Part shown: positions 1 to 12,365 of the stretch, piece by piece | How positions within the stretch are numbered: position 1 is the first letter of the stretch | Layout of the letters: each line of letters begins with the position of its first letter | NCBI GenBank assembly: GCA_947568835.1 | Contig: OX387604.1 | Coordinates: forward strand, 21,233,076-21,297,075 | DNA length: 64,000 bases | From: Protonemura montana | Lineage: Eukaryota; Arthropoda; Insecta; Plecoptera; Nemouridae | Reading direction: 5' to 3' | Position numbers and translations under genes: made by a program | The notes under the pieces: generated by a model | Database searches by the model: none | Seen by the model: the letters and a program-made list of their open reading frames with translations, nothing else | Told to the model about the DNA's origin: nothing

Positions 1-34
1 AATGATTGTGGCCGACAAAAGTATAAACAAAAAG

Positions 35-112
35 CACACCGCGACGAGAATCGAACTCATTGCCTTCTGCACGTCAGTCAGTCACTCTAACCGCTCGACC
101 ACTCGAACCGCT
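35..112 (-). repeat. tRNA-like SINE module 1
   Basis: Read on the minus strand this has a good internal pol III A box (TGGTCGAGCGG) followed about 45 bases later by a B box (AGTTCGATTCT). The spacing leaves room for a long variable arm, as in tRNA-Ser or tRNA-Leu. The acceptor arms do not pair cleanly, so it is read as a tRNA-derived SINE head rather than a functional tRNA gene. Confidence 0.5.
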
Positions 113-189
113 AAACAGTTTAATGGTTTTTTGGGGTAAATAAACGCCATGGATGAACAACTGTCATTCAACACAACCATGCGTCCAAA

Positions 190-262
190 TAATGGACGGG
201 ACTCGAACTGGTCGCATTGACAGACTTATTTGAGTCTCAGCCTTTTGACCCGTGATGCGAAT
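190..262 (-). repeat. tRNA-like SINE module 2
   Basis: On the minus strand a B-box-like stretch (CAGTTCGAGTCCCG) is clear. The A box is weak. It is probably a decayed tRNA-derived repeat and its ends cannot be set. Confidence 0.35.
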
Positions 263-504
263 CTTGCTGCTGACGTCAGCAGCAAAGCACATCACTGCAC
301 TTCACCACACGGACCGTGATCGCATGGAGAGAAACTCCCCCACTGATCCTATTTTTCAAATATGACCCTTATCTGTAAGGTTTCACCGAATTCGCAGTCG
401 TTTTAAGAGACCCAGCTCAATATGTCGGCAGAATTTGGCACTCACAGCAACTTAGTTCGACGATTTGCCACCAGAGCGACTCGAGCTTGACATAGCCAAA
501 AAGC

Positions 505-580
505 TACCCAGGCTGGGATCGATCGAAACCCGTCTACATTACTAGCAAGCTCGCTCACCACAAGGCTACGTCCTCTTAAA
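505..580 (-). repeat. tRNA-like SINE module 3
   Basis: The minus strand shows a B-box-like motif, GGTTTCGATCGATCC, which is a B box with a small expansion, preceded by a possible anticodon-arm region. No closed cloverleaf can be drawn. It is read as a tRNA-derived repeat fragment. Confidence 0.35.
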
Positions 581-729
581 AAAAGTGTGTGTTAATTTAG
601 GCACAAGTACATAAGGAAGATGGAATCAAGGAAGATATTCACATCAAAAATCCTTACATTTCATATATTTCTTAGCAACAAAGTCGCTCACAGGATCACG
701 GTTAGTAATTTATTCCAGACCAAAAAAGT

Positions 730-812
730 TCATCTACACCGGGATGCGAACCCAGAATCATTTCGATCCGAAACAACGACTCTACCACTTGGCCACCAAG
801 CGCTCGTAAATT
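730..812 (-). repeat. tRNA-like SINE module 4
   Basis: This is the best of the four modules. On the minus strand it has a perfect-looking A box (TGGCCAAGTGG) and a B box (GGGTTCGCATCCC) at tRNA spacing. It is embedded in repeat DNA with no recognisable acceptor stem, so a SINE head is more likely than an active tRNA. Confidence 0.5.
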
Positions 813-1193
813 ATTGTTTTTTTATGGCTACTAATTGGTACGTGACAATGCCAGCTTGCGACAGCCGATTGAGTAGTAATCCTGTTACCAACCCAATACT
901 AATCGATCAAGTTCGTTTGATACCCAACAGGTATCTAACGTCACATGTCTAATACTTGAGACGTAGCGCCTGGGGACAAAGCAACCTTATCTCACGTCAT
1001 TACCAGCTGTACTCAAACCTGCAATCGAAAATAAATTTTTAAATGGCGTTGCGACGTCGACGGTGGCGCCACCTGCGAGCCAGGCTGGAACCAAACAGGA
1101 ATGGGAAAATTATTTGAAAATAAAAAGATAAATCATAGAAAGACAAAAATGATTGTGGCCGACAAAAGTTTATTTGTTTAGTTTATTTTAAAT

Positions 1194-1400
1194 GAAGAAG
1201 CAGCTGCTGCTGACGAAACTGTGGTATTACAAGGACCAATCCGAGTTTTGCGAGATCGGTTAGATCCTTTAAATGTGCCCGACATCTTTTTGCTACAATG
1301 GTATAAATCGGTGACACTCCACAGAGAGATTCGTTCAGATCAAGGGGAATCCCTGTTCCTACCCAAGTACTCGCAGCATTGCGGTTTTATTGAGTTATGA
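1194..1400 (+). pseudogene. PIF/Harbinger transposase N-terminal remnant (tentative)
   Basis: An open frame of about 68 codons ends in TGA at 1398. It contains a stretch reading GPIRVLRDRLDPLNV, which resembles the segment 'R-x-D-R-x-(N/D)-P-L' found near the N terminus of animal Harbinger transposases, just before the helix-turn-helix region. Nothing of the DDE core follows, and AT-rich DNA starts immediately after. It is read as a fossil fragment. The match is short, so this is an inference. Confidence 0.3.
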
Positions 1401-3734
1401 TTAATATGATTTATGAGTTTTATTTATATGAGTTATTTTATTGAGTTAGTTAGTTATGGTTTTATTGCCCAGGTTATTTGAGATCAGTGATTCATGTTCG
1501 CTTGAATATAACAACAGACGAACGTTATTTGAATAAATGCGCACCCTGCACTGATTGGTCGAAATTTTACGTTTCATGACGTCACGTCTGAATTAGTGAT
1601 GAAACCTAATACTGCTAAGACCGCGCTAATATTTTGTTTGTGAATGCGGAATAGCACTAATATGGTAATACGTTAATACGATATTAGCACAGTAATAGTA
1701 CTATCACAGATTGACATACACAGATATATCACCTTACCCAGCTTTGGCTACGGCACGCTACGGCAAAAAATACTTGTTACACGAGCACTGAGGGGCGCTG
1801 GCATCGCGATGTATAGTAGCATCAGTTGAATATTGGGCCACCAGAGTGCAGGGTAATCGGTTTGACCGAGTGGTGGGGCGAGAGTACAGCTTGCTGAACT
1901 AAAAAATGGGTACTGGATTTGGCGAAGTACTTGTCATTGGAAAAGGGATCGTGTTAGTGTTAAAAATTGAAGAAAATTGAGGATTTAGGTGCAGACGTCG
2001 GTACACTGCAGCTGAATAAAAAGAAAGGCGAGTCCATTATCATATTTAAACTATATTTTAATCGCAAGCAGGGACATATGTGTGTTTCCTTCTGAAGGCA
2101 CTGCAAGCTGACAGTACCTATTTTGTTTCTATTACAAATGATTAATGGGTGGGGAAATAAAAATACATTAACAACAATATATTGTTATATTTCAGGTTTC
2201 AATTTGAAGAAACTAGAACAAAAAGTCAGTCTCATCTAAAGAGATCAAATGAAAATACAAAGCAAGTCCCAATACCAGGGGCGCCGACTACGTGTGTGCC
2301 CGAGAGCTCGAGCAACCCTCGAAAACTCTTTGGATATTCTCAAATCTTTCGATACGAGATTTTTTTCCGTAACTCATCAATAGCTGTCAACATTCCAGGG
2401 CTAAAAAGTAAAAGCCATCCGTATGGCATGAGTTGCCGTACAGTAAGATGGTTCAAAGAATCTTACAAAATCATTCTGAAAAATATATGACAACAGCTAT
2501 ATACTCGCTCATAATAATATTGACTACGCGATCGCGAAACTATAAGCTTGGCCAAGGTCAGCGCACCGCATACCCTTTGTAAGACAGCGCCGACAAAGCA
2601 ATGCGAATACCCCTATTTTTGTAGTTTCCACTCTCAGTACATGACCGATCCTTTCGTAACAAGAACGACCAGCAATGATGCCATTAAAGGGGCACAAATC
2701 ACGTTTTGGTCAGTTTGCAGTTTCAGATTTACTAATGTCTTAAGGATTTGTAACAGCTGTGAATTGTTTGTTGATTTCCTTTAATAGGGCAGTGTTAAAC
2801 GCATCCGGGGGAGTAATACGGGACGCGGTGTGCATTTTCCCTTTCCACACATTTTCTACCGTGGCACAAGGGGAGTGTATCACGTGGTGTCTAGCTATGC
2901 GTCTAGATTTGATTTGGAACAAAACACTACTGAATATCTAAGCCGATTTGCGATAAAAATGTTCCGAGAATCGCTAATACCAGAGCCATTTAACTCACAA
3001 AACCATCTTATGCTAATAATTGAATTTCGAAATTTTTTAAAGCACCATTACATTCGGCTTCGAAACCTGATTTCAAATCAGTTCAAATTTTTGTTCTAAT
3101 GTTGAAACTACCCTCTCTAGCATCAATTTACCGTGATCAACCAGCAAGGTTACTGGGCCACCTGCTCAGTCTCGCCAAACCATCGTAATCGCCTGGCGAT
3201 ATTATTATAAAACCCAGCAATGCGGGAATTCCAAGAAAATCAACATTGAGATAAGCACCCGCCAAGTCAAAGTACCTATCATTTAATAGATTTTCGAAAT
3301 TTGAAACAATCCACATTACTTTCCGAAATTTTCTATGCGGAAATCTTTTTTGATCGACATCCTAGCCCCAGATTTAGCGATTTGACATAAGTTCTCACCC
3401 AACAATTTCAATATGACTTGGTCATGATCGTGAATTTATGCAATGAGAGGCTTACAGCGACTTCCAAGCGTGTTTATATAAGCAATATCCACCGAGTCTA
3501 ACGGGCTGCAATATGGTATCACAATTTAGTTCAGTAGCAAGCATTTTACTTGCCGAAATAAGCAGCCGACTAGATTTGACCTATCTCGTGTACGATTTAT
3601 AGCTAAGAAAACTCGTTCATGACATCGCTCTGAGGTGCATTGTGACAATATACTTTCTGTACCGAACTGAACTTCTCGGTGCAATAAATTGAACTAATTA
3701 ACGGTGTAACTAATAATGAAAATATACAACAAAG
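1401..3734. other. AT-rich intergenic DNA, no gene recognised
   Basis: This stretch holds several open frames of 60-100 codons with no recognisable domain, codon pattern or splice context. A run of GAGTTAT-like words lies at about 1388-1450. No RNA gene, terminal repeat or satellite was seen. Confidence 0.5.
3727..3734. repeat. 8-bp target duplication, outer transposon, left copy
   Basis: CAACAAAG directly abuts the GGGAG terminus at 3735 and is repeated exactly at 15357-15364 next to the opposite terminus. This defines the outer insertion. Confidence 0.8.
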
Positions 3735-5385
3735 GGGAGAGCGTAAAGTGCGCCTCTGTTTTCTGCGCCTCAACGAGTGTTTTGTGCGGCTCTGTTTTGT
3801 GCGGCCCTGCAAACTGCTCCCCAAGTGGAAACTGCAGCCGTGTATACTGCGCCTCAACTAGCGACCGATGTTTTTGGGACGGGCTTAATAATCTCCTCCC
3901 CTACCATAGTACGTCACGTGTTGTTAGTTAGGCAACCCATTCAACTTCAACGTCTTGCTGGCAAGTGTTAACAAGGCGTTTGCAATTAAAGCTATCAAGT
4001 GACAGATTGACGACGCATTGACGCGACTTAGGGATAAGGGTTGGCTGCGCGTGGGATTAAAGCGCTTTGCAAGTCATCAATGTAGTAACCGCTAAGGAAA
4101 GAAAAGCTTCGAAAAGTAAATTTACACTCGTTGACTAATTGTGATCCGAATTGTGATGTTTAACGAACGCACTGTTTTAATAACTGGGATTGTTGCACTG
4201 GGCTCATGGTGTCGGTGAATGAATGGATGATATTGAGCCTATAATGTGATATGTAAGACTTTATTCCCATATTGGAGCGCCCTCTGGTAGCAAACAATAA
4301 GAGAATGCAAAATATATTTCTAATTGAATGAGCGAGGGAAGCGAGCAAAATCCTCTCTATTACACTGCTCCAAAAATCACTTGTCTGTGTGCGTGTGTGT
4401 GTGACTGTTTAGAGCAACAAAACATTTCAACACTAGGAATATACATTTGCGGCCCCCAAATTGCGTCGAAAAACGCATCTATTGTTGATTGGTAACAACT
4501 CAAATCAAAAACTCATCTTAAATCGCTCATCCTTACTACGCGAAAAGGCGATCGAAGCGTTTATTGGTTGGTGTAGATAATGTGACAATGTTGCCAGAAC
4601 GGGGTACTCTTTTTCTTACAACAAAACAATTGCATAATTTCTGTCTCTAGCATGTCACAAAGCAACCTTCACAACGCAAATGTCGATGTAATGCTGCAGC
4701 TAAATAAGTGCATAATCTCCTTCGTTTGTTTTTAGCCAATGTTCTGAGAAAGTAATTATATTTACATCCAAGCACAGATTGATCCAAGTTTAAGTTTTTT
4801 TTGCTATATATAATTCATTGATTTTAGAACGTATTAAACGGTACATTGATATAAAATTATAAATTTATGGTAGTTAATTTTCCTCACAGTCGTGTTTGAG
4901 TGAATTTTTTTGAGATTGTTATCTATCCACTGCGGTGAACAAAGTGCGCTCTTTAGGGGAAGGTACTGTCATTGTCATTGAATGTTTAAAGAGCGCACTG
5001 CAGGTCGGAAGGCCCTAACTAAAATACCTGCTCCCTAATATCGTTTGGCGGCATCATCCGGCCGATTGGTCAAACAATCTTTGGTCGATCCCACGCCTCG
5101 AAGCCTGTCAATCTTTTGCAGGTGTTACTCCGTGTCGCCGTTGATTCATAACGGTATCTATGATATATCTATCTGCTTCTTTACTTTTTCAAATCTCACC
5201 ATGGAAACAGCCACAAAGAATCGATGTGACAGTTTTTTAAAGTGCCACGGAAATATGTATCATAAACAAATAAAATCACAAAGAACTCTGATTTAAAAAG
5301 GTCCAGCGAACTTGACATAAAAACTTATATCTTTTGCCTGTTGTCATTACGATATAAAGATTACATTGGGTACTCTATATACAAA

Positions 5386-6008
5386 CCGAACGGTTGGAAA
5401 TACCGGTCCTCGTGGGATGAAAGTTAAGTAACACTGCGCTGGGTCGGGTATTGGATGGGTGACCATCATACACATGACCAGTTCTGTTCGGAAGAGAGGT
5501 TGGAGGGATGGAAGTTAAGCAACACTGCGCTGGGTCAGGTATTGGATGGGTGACCATCATACACATGACCAGTTCTGTTTGGGAGAGTGGTTGGAGGGAT
5601 GTAAGTTAAGCAACACTGCGCTGGGTCAGGTATTGGATGGGTGACCATCATACACATGACCAGTTCTGTTCGGGAGAGAGGTTGGAGGGATGAAAGTTAA
5701 GCAACACTGCGCTGGGTCAGGTATTGGATGGGTGACCATTATACACATGACCAGTTCTGTTCGGGAGAGAGGTTGGAGGGATGAAAGTTAAGCAACACTG
5801 CGCTGGGTCAGGTATTGGATGGGTGACCATCATAAACATGACCAGTTCTGTTCGGGAGAGAGGTTGGAGGGATAAAAGTTAAGCAACACTGCGCTGGGTC
5901 AGGTATTGGATGGGTGACCATTATACACATGACCAGTTCTGTTCGGGAGAGAGGTTGGAGGGATGAAAGTTAAGCAACACTGCGCTGGGTCAGGTATTGG
6001 ATGGGTGT
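5386..6008 (+). repeat. 5S rRNA-derived tandem array, 7 units of 91 bp
   Basis: Each unit contains the words AAGTTAAGCAACACTG and TTGGATGGGTGACC, which correspond to the central part of eukaryotic 5S rRNA that includes the pol III internal control region. The first unit alone also keeps a 5S-like 5' part (CCGGTCCTCGT). The remaining units repeat only the 3' two thirds plus a GAGAGAGGTTGGAGGGAT linker. It is therefore not a 5S gene cluster but an amplified fragment of a 5S-derived SINE. The mirror array in the inner element (12800-13225) has 5 units. Confidence 0.75.
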
Positions 6009-6447
6009 CATACACCCATCAGGAGAGTGGTAAAACGGGTGAGATTAACCCTGTTGTCGGTCGTCGAGGTGCAATAATAACAATTAACGTGTATTTTTCG
6101 CCTGCAAATCCATGGAATAAGCTATCAGGATGTACCGGTTACCGATGAAGATCATATCATTTTAATTGCATCGGGAAATTTGCCAAACATGGGTCACATT
6201 TTTTTCAAGTCTGGTCAAGACTGTTTGTTTGTTTGTTTGCAATGTTTGTTGTCCAGGGAATGCATGTTTCAAAGTCCGGTAACTGTAATCTGTAATATGG
6301 GCAGTGATGAGGTCCAGCTTGGGATAGAATTTTAATTCGTTATAAGGATGCTCGATATAAGGATTCTTCTCATGGCCATGAGAAGAAATCATCGATATGC
6401 AAGTGACGATGTGTTTTGATAAATATTGCCATCGTATTGAAGACTTC

Positions 6448-6499
6448 TTGATTGATTGATTTGATTGATTTAATTGATTGATTGATTGATTGATTGATA
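6448..6499. repeat. GATT microsatellite
   Basis: This is an imperfect (GATT)n run of about 50 bases. Its mirror image, as CAATC runs, is at 12316-12365 in the inner copy. Confidence 0.8.
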
Positions 6500-7783
6500 G
6501 CTGGTTACTATTGTATTTTTGACAGAGAGCTCGCAAGCTTGCTATGTAGCTTGGCCGAGATTACCGCAGGTGCAAACAACATAATACGACCTCACTTATG
6601 TTCTTTGAGATTTTGAAACCTCTCAAACCCATGGCTTTTTTCAATCTAATTTTGTGAGACACTCGAAGAAGCAAGACTTCTTTCAACACCGTTGGTCAAG
6701 CATTCTTTCTACGATTAGATGATTATATTTGCGCAAGTTTAGCCATAGAACAGGGAGTTTTACTATTTCCGATATTTGAGAATAGTTGGGTGTTATCGTC
6801 CATGGCCTCTTACGCGGTAAAACCAAAAATAATATGTCGTTGTCTATAGTCAAATTTTACTAGCGAGGCTGCTTGCAGCGCGGTGAACAAAGGTGTCGCT
6901 CATCCAGCACAATGTCTCGTCTGATCAAACAGAAACATAGTTTTGGATTAATTGTGAAAATTAGGAAAGGAACTATTTCAGAGGAGACAATCAACTTTTC
7001 TGAAATTTGTCGCCCGCAGCGGCAGCCTAGTTCATGCCTATGCCTCTGGGGCATGGTACGCTGATATGTTGATCATATTCTACCGCGAATCCCAGTAAAT
7101 GCCCAAATGTAGCCAAGGACATTATCGGCGTCGCGGCAACAAAGGGTTGGTCGAACAACCCAATCAGTGAAACCACTGATAGTTGCGGGAAAACTATTTT
7201 GGCTGCGAGAGTTGTTTTTTTATATAGCTACAAAGAATTGCTGTAATTGTTTAAACATAGTAACCTATGTTACTTGTTACTTGTTACGAAATATTGATTA
7301 TGGAATATGGTAAGTGTTATATAATGACATAGGTGGGCCACAATAGCCGTTTATTTCTACGCTAGGTTTGATAGTAGTTCACCGGAAAATTTGGTTCACC
7401 CCCACCCTTAGGTCATCATTTTTGTCTTGAATAGTTCAAGTTTCAGTGGCCGTGGCAACAGCTGTACAGGAACAGAATCCTAACCATAAAACTCATCGAG
7501 AAATTATTTAAAAGTATTTGGTCCCATAAATTGCGACAATGCCTTATGAAGACCTACTATTTGAGGATGACATTATTATTCTCCACATGTGGATTATGAT
7601 GCTTGGAATTGATATGATTGCAAATATCTACCAATACTCTAACCTCAAAACTGTCAACCCTAGTCACTTGGACCTGCCTACATTCTATGCGCCTATAATA
7701 TCTAACTTACATTCGATTGTCTTGCATTGGAATTCTTTTGCAACTATATGTATTGTGTGGAGAGTGAAAATCTTGGTAATTTT

Positions 7784-8026
7784 CTAACTAGGTCTTTTAG
7801 AACTCCAAACAGGCAATGGGACGTTCGTCCTAACAACAAAAGACGGGATCAATGCATTTTTGGAATAAATACAAGGATAGGGCTCCACTAGCGAAATTGA
7901 AATTTCGTCGCTGTTTCTGTCGTCATCTGGGTCGTCATCTTCGAATTCCACCTTATCATTAAAAATAAAATCTTCCATCTTTTGATCTTGAGAGTGTTTG
8001 ATTTGACTTGGAAGAAAATACCCCAA
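7784..8026 (-). CDS. unidentified 80-codon acidic ORF, outer transposon copy
   Basis: The frame contains a very acidic stretch, EFEDDDPDDDRNSDE, followed by ISISLVEPYPCIY. The identical frame occurs in the inner copy at 10788-11030. No domain is recognised. It could be one exon of a captured or decayed gene, or a chance frame preserved only because the copies are young. Confidence 0.25.
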   Translation of the reverse strand: MGYFLPSQIKHSQDQKMEDFIFNDKVEFEDDDPDDDRNSDEISISLVEPYPCIYSKNALIPSFVVRTNVPLPVWSSKRPS

Positions 8027-8639
8027 AACACATAAATGCTAGTCATTTGACATCATTAGTAACGTCACCCGATTGGTCAGAATTTTGCTGTTATAAGAAA
8101 TAGTCATAAGAAATGGATTTAATTCATTTCTTATTCCATAAACCATATCACTACACCACATTTTCTCATTGTGAACGGTGCACAGGAATGCCATTATCCA
8201 TTTCGCTTACACACTATACCATATTCCATAATCAATATTTCAATTGTGAACCGGCCTTTACTAAGTTTGAACATTTCCATGTTTGGAGTTTTTGGACCGG
8301 TAATAATGAAATGGGCGACGCATGTTATCATAAACTCCGTTGTCATACACTTTAAAAACATTGCTTGCATGATTTCAATCTTTGAGGTGTTCTTCGCCTT
8401 GTCTTACAGCTCTTCATTCAATAGCAGTTCTGATTCATATCCGCCTAACAACAGGACAATGAACTTGTCAAACTAGAGTTATTAACAGTGCCATGCGTAT
8501 AAAATCGCAGCCCCAAATTGTTAGTTTTGATGAAAATAACATTTCGACCAATTGTTACAAGTGCTATAAAACCAGCGGGTTTACGACTAAGTTTGAAAGA
8601 AAATAACCTGCCAAACGATTTTGCACGATGTAGACACCG

Positions 8640-8830
8640 TTTATCTGAGATCACCGAAGTTAAGCAACACTGCTCTGGGCCAGGTATTGGATGGGTTACC
8701 ATCATACACATGACCAGTTCTGTTCGGGAGAGAGGTTAGAGGGATGAAAGTTAAGCAACATTGCTCTGGGCCAGGTATTGGATGGGTTACCATCATACAC
8801 ATGTAAGTGCGGGAGCGAGGTTGGAGAGAC
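8640..8830 (+). repeat. 5S rRNA-derived array, 2 units
   Basis: It starts with a 5S-like head that includes GATCACCGAAGTTAAGC and continues with one further 91-bp unit. The mirror array in the inner copy (9640-10190) has about six units, so unit number changed after the two copies separated. Confidence 0.7.
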
Positions 8831-8994
8831 CTTACGTATTAACAACTTTGTTCCACTTATTTTTCAACCCCTTGTCAGATTAGTGGAGTTGCTCGAGCTC
8901 TACCAGTACTAGGGACTTAAAGCCGTTGGTTTCTTAATGCTCTATGACAGAAGTAGGCAAAGGGCAGTCTCCGGATCTCCACTTTTCAGTTGTA

Positions 8995-9002
8995 GGCTAG
9001 GT
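8995..9002. repeat. 8-bp target duplication, inner transposon, left copy
   Basis: GGCTAGGT immediately precedes the inner element and recurs exactly at 14896-14903 after its other end. Confidence 0.8.
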
Positions 9003-9639
9003 GGGTGCCGTCTAACTGCGGCTCTGTTTTCTGCAGCCCTGTTTTCTGTGCCTCAAACTAGCGTTTTGTGCGCCTCTGTTTTGTGCGGCCCTAGCTGCCG
9101 ACTTGGTAATGTGCTCCTCAGCAAACTGCGCCCCAAAGTGACCGATGTATTTAGGACGGAGAAACCATTTCTCAGCTAGTGTATTCTGCGGCCGACCTTG
9201 GGCAGTCACGGGGTGCTAACCCTTAGCCATAGGCAACACAACCAACATCAACGGCTCACTGGGAAGTGAAAACCAAGGCGTTTGAAATCAAAGCTATGCA
9301 GCCACGACAGGTGACAAAGTGACTGGTAGGTAAATTCGTTGAATTATTGCGACCCAATTTGTGGAGTTTAACAACGCTCTGATCTATCAAGGGGGCCCGA
9401 TGCACTGGCTAAAATCTTTGGTGAATGAGTGGATGATAATTAGGATGATTCGCCTAACCTAGCCTACAACTGAAAAGTGGAGATCCGGAGACTGCCCTTT
9501 GCCTACTTCTGTCGTAGAGCATTAAGAAACCAACGGCTTTAAGTCCCAAGTACTGGTAGAACTCGAGCAACTCCACTAATCTGACAAGGGGTTGAAAAAT
9601 AAGTGGAACAAAGTTGTTAATACGAAAGGTCTCTCCAAC

Positions 9640-10190
9640 CTCGCTCCCGCACTTACATGTGTATGATGGTAACCCATCCAATACCTGGCCCAGGGCAGGG
9701 TTGCTTAACTTTCATCCCTCTAACCTCTCTCCCAAACAGAACTGGTCATGTGTATGATGGTCACTCATCCAATACCTGACACAGCGCAGTGTTGCTTAAC
9801 TTTCATCCCTCCAACCTCTCTCCCAAACAGAACTGGTCATGTGGCTGATGGTCACCCATCCAATACCTGACTCAGTGCAGTGTTGCTTAACTTTCATCCC
9901 TCTAACCTCTCTCCCAAACAGAACTGGTCATGTGTATGATGGTAACCCATCCAATACCTGACACAGCGCAGTGTTGCTTAACTTTCATCCCTCCAACCTC
10001 TCTCCCAAACAGAACTGGTCATGTGGCTGATGGTCACCCATCCAATACCTGACTCAGTGCAGTGTTGCTTAACTTTCATCCCTCTAACCTCTCTCCCAAA
10101 CAGAACTGGTTATGTGTATGATGGTAACCCATCCAATACCTGGCCCAGAGCAGTGTTGCTTAACTTCGGTGATCTCAGATAAACGGTGTC
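9640..10190 (-). repeat. 5S rRNA-derived array, about 6 units
   Basis: This is the reverse-orientation counterpart of 8640-8830. Most units carry the linker CCTCTCTCCCAAACAG and the 5S words GTTGCTTAACTTTCATC. Some units say GTGGCTGATGG where others say GTGTATGATGG, in alternating order, which suggests a two-unit block was amplified. Confidence 0.7.
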
Positions 10191-10787
10191 TACATCGTGC
10201 AAAATCGTTTGGCAGGTTATTTTCTTTCAAACTTAGTCGTAAACCCGCTGGTTTTATAGCACTTGTAACAATTGGTCGAAATGTTATTTTTATCAAAACT
10301 AACAATTTGGGGCTGCGATTTTATACGAAAAGCACTGTTAATAACTCTAGTTTGACAAGTTCATTGTCCTGTTGTTAGGCGGATATGAATCAGAACTGCT
10401 ATTGAATGAAGAGCTGTACGACAAGGCGAAGAACACTTCAAAGATTGAAATCATGCAAGCAATGTTTTTAAAGTGTATGACAACGGAGTTTATGATAACA
10501 TGCGTCGCCCATTTCATTATTACCGGTCCAAACATGGAAATGTTCAAACGTAGTAAAGGCCGGTTCACAATTGAAATATTGATTATGAAATATGGTAAAG
10601 TGTGTAAGCGAAATGGATAATGGCATTCCTGTTCACCATTCACAATGAGAAAATGTGGTGTAGTGATTTGGTTTATGGAATAAGAAATGAATTAAATCCA
10701 TTTCTTATGACTATTTCTTATAACAGCAAAATTCTGACCAATCGGGTGACGTTACTAATGATGTCAAATGACTAGCATTTATGTGTT

Positions 10788-11030
10788 TTGGGGTATTTTC
10801 TTCCAAGTCAAATCAAACACTCTCAAGATCAAAAGATGGAAGATTTTATTTTTAATGATAAGGTGGAATTCGAAGATGACGACCCAGATGACGACAGAAA
10901 CAGCGACGAAATTTCAATTTCGCTAGTGGAGCCCTATCCTTGTATTTATTCCAAAAATGCATTGATCCCGTCTTTTGTTGTTAGGACGAACGTCCCATTG
11001 CCTGTTTGGAGTTCTAAAAGACCTAGTTAG
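10788..11030 (+). CDS. unidentified 80-codon acidic ORF, inner transposon copy
   Basis: This is the same frame as at 7784-8026 on the other strand, with the same acidic run followed by a VEPYPCIY stretch. A possible start nearer the acidic run is the Met of MEDFIFND. The function is unknown. Confidence 0.25.
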   Translation: MGYFLPSQIKHSQDQKMEDFIFNDKVEFEDDDPDDDRNSDEISISLVEPYPCIYSKNALIPSFVVRTNVPLPVWSSKRPS

Positions 11031-12315
11031 AAAATTACCAAGATTTTCACTCTCCACACAATACATATAGTTGCAAAAGAATTCCAATGCAAGACAATCG
11101 AATGTAAGTTAGATATTATAGGCGCATAGAATGTAGGCAGGTCCAAGTGACTAGGGTTGACAGTTTTGAGGTTAGAGTATTGGTAGATATTTGCAATCAT
11201 ATCAATTCCAAGCATCATAATCCACATGTGGAGAATAATAATGTCATCCTCAAATAGTAGGTCTTCATAAGGCATTGTCGCAATTTATGGGACCAAATAC
11301 TTTTAAATAATTTCTCGATGAGTTTTATGGTTAGGATTCTGTTCCTGTACAGCTGTTGCCACGGCCACTGAAACTTGAACTATTCAAGACAAAAATGATG
11401 ACCTAAGGGTGGGGGTGAACCAAATTTTCCGGTGAACTACTATCAAACCTAGCGTAGAAATAAACGGCTATTGTGGCCCACCTATGTCATTATATAACAC
11501 TTACCATATTCCATAATCAATATTTCGTAACAAGTAACAAGTAACATAGGTTACTATGTTTAAACAATTACAGCAATTCTTTGTAGCTATATAAAAAAAC
11601 AACTCTCGCAGCCAAAATAGTTTTCCCGCAACTATCAGTGGTTTCACTGATTGGGTTGTTCGACCAACCCTTTGTTGCCGCGACGCCGATAATGTCCTTG
11701 GCTACATTTGGGCATTTACTGGGATTCGCGGTAGAATATGATCAACATATCAGCGTACCATGCCCCAGAGGCATAGGCATGAACTAGGCTGCCGCTGCGG
11801 GCGACAAATTTCAGAAAAGTTGATTGTCTCCTCTGAAATAGTTCCTTTCCTAATTTTCACAATTAATCCAAAACTATGTTTCTGTTTGATCAGACGAGAC
11901 ATTGTGCTGGATGAGCGACACCTTTGTTCACCGCGCTGCAAGCAGCCTCGCTAGTAAAATTTGACTATAGACAACGACATATTATTTTTGGTTTTACCGC
12001 GTAAGAGGCCATGGACGATAACACCCAACTATTCTCAAATATCGGAAATAGTAAAACCCCTGTTCTATGGCTAAACTTGCGCAAATATAATCATCTAATC
12101 GTAGAAAGAATGCTTGACCAACGGTGTTGAAAGAAGTCTTGCTTCTTCGAGTGTCTCACAAAATTAGATTGAAAAAAGCCATGGGTTTGAGAGGTTTCAA
12201 AATCTCAAAGAACATAAGTGAGGTCGTATTATGTTGTTTGCACCTGCGGTTATCTCGGCCAAGCTACATAACAAGCTTGCGAGCTCTCTGTCAAAAATAC
12301 AATAGGCACCAGCTA

Positions 12316-12365
12316 TCAATCAATCAATCAATCAATAAATTAAATCAATCAAATCAATCAATCAA
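12316..12365. repeat. CAATC/AATC microsatellite
   Basis: This is the inverted counterpart of the GATT run at 6448-6499, with small interruptions. Confidence 0.75.

Larger units (their letters stand above)
1..1169. repeat. compound short-repeat region with a 22-bp direct repeat
   Basis: The first 22 bases of the window recur exactly at 1148-1169. Between the two copies lie four separate tRNA-like modules, all antisense to the plus strand. The direct repeat could be a target duplication around a compound insertion, or two copies of one SINE end. The left side of the first copy is outside the window, so this cannot be decided. No long coding frame is present. Confidence 0.45.

Noticed and set aside
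730..812. A genuine tRNA gene
   Set aside because: A and B boxes are good, but no acceptor stem pairs and it lies in a cluster of similar repeat heads.
5386..6008. A cluster of functional 5S rRNA genes
   Set aside because: Units lack the 5S 5' part and terminator, repeat only a 91-bp fragment, and sit inside transposons. They are 5S-derived, not 5S genes.
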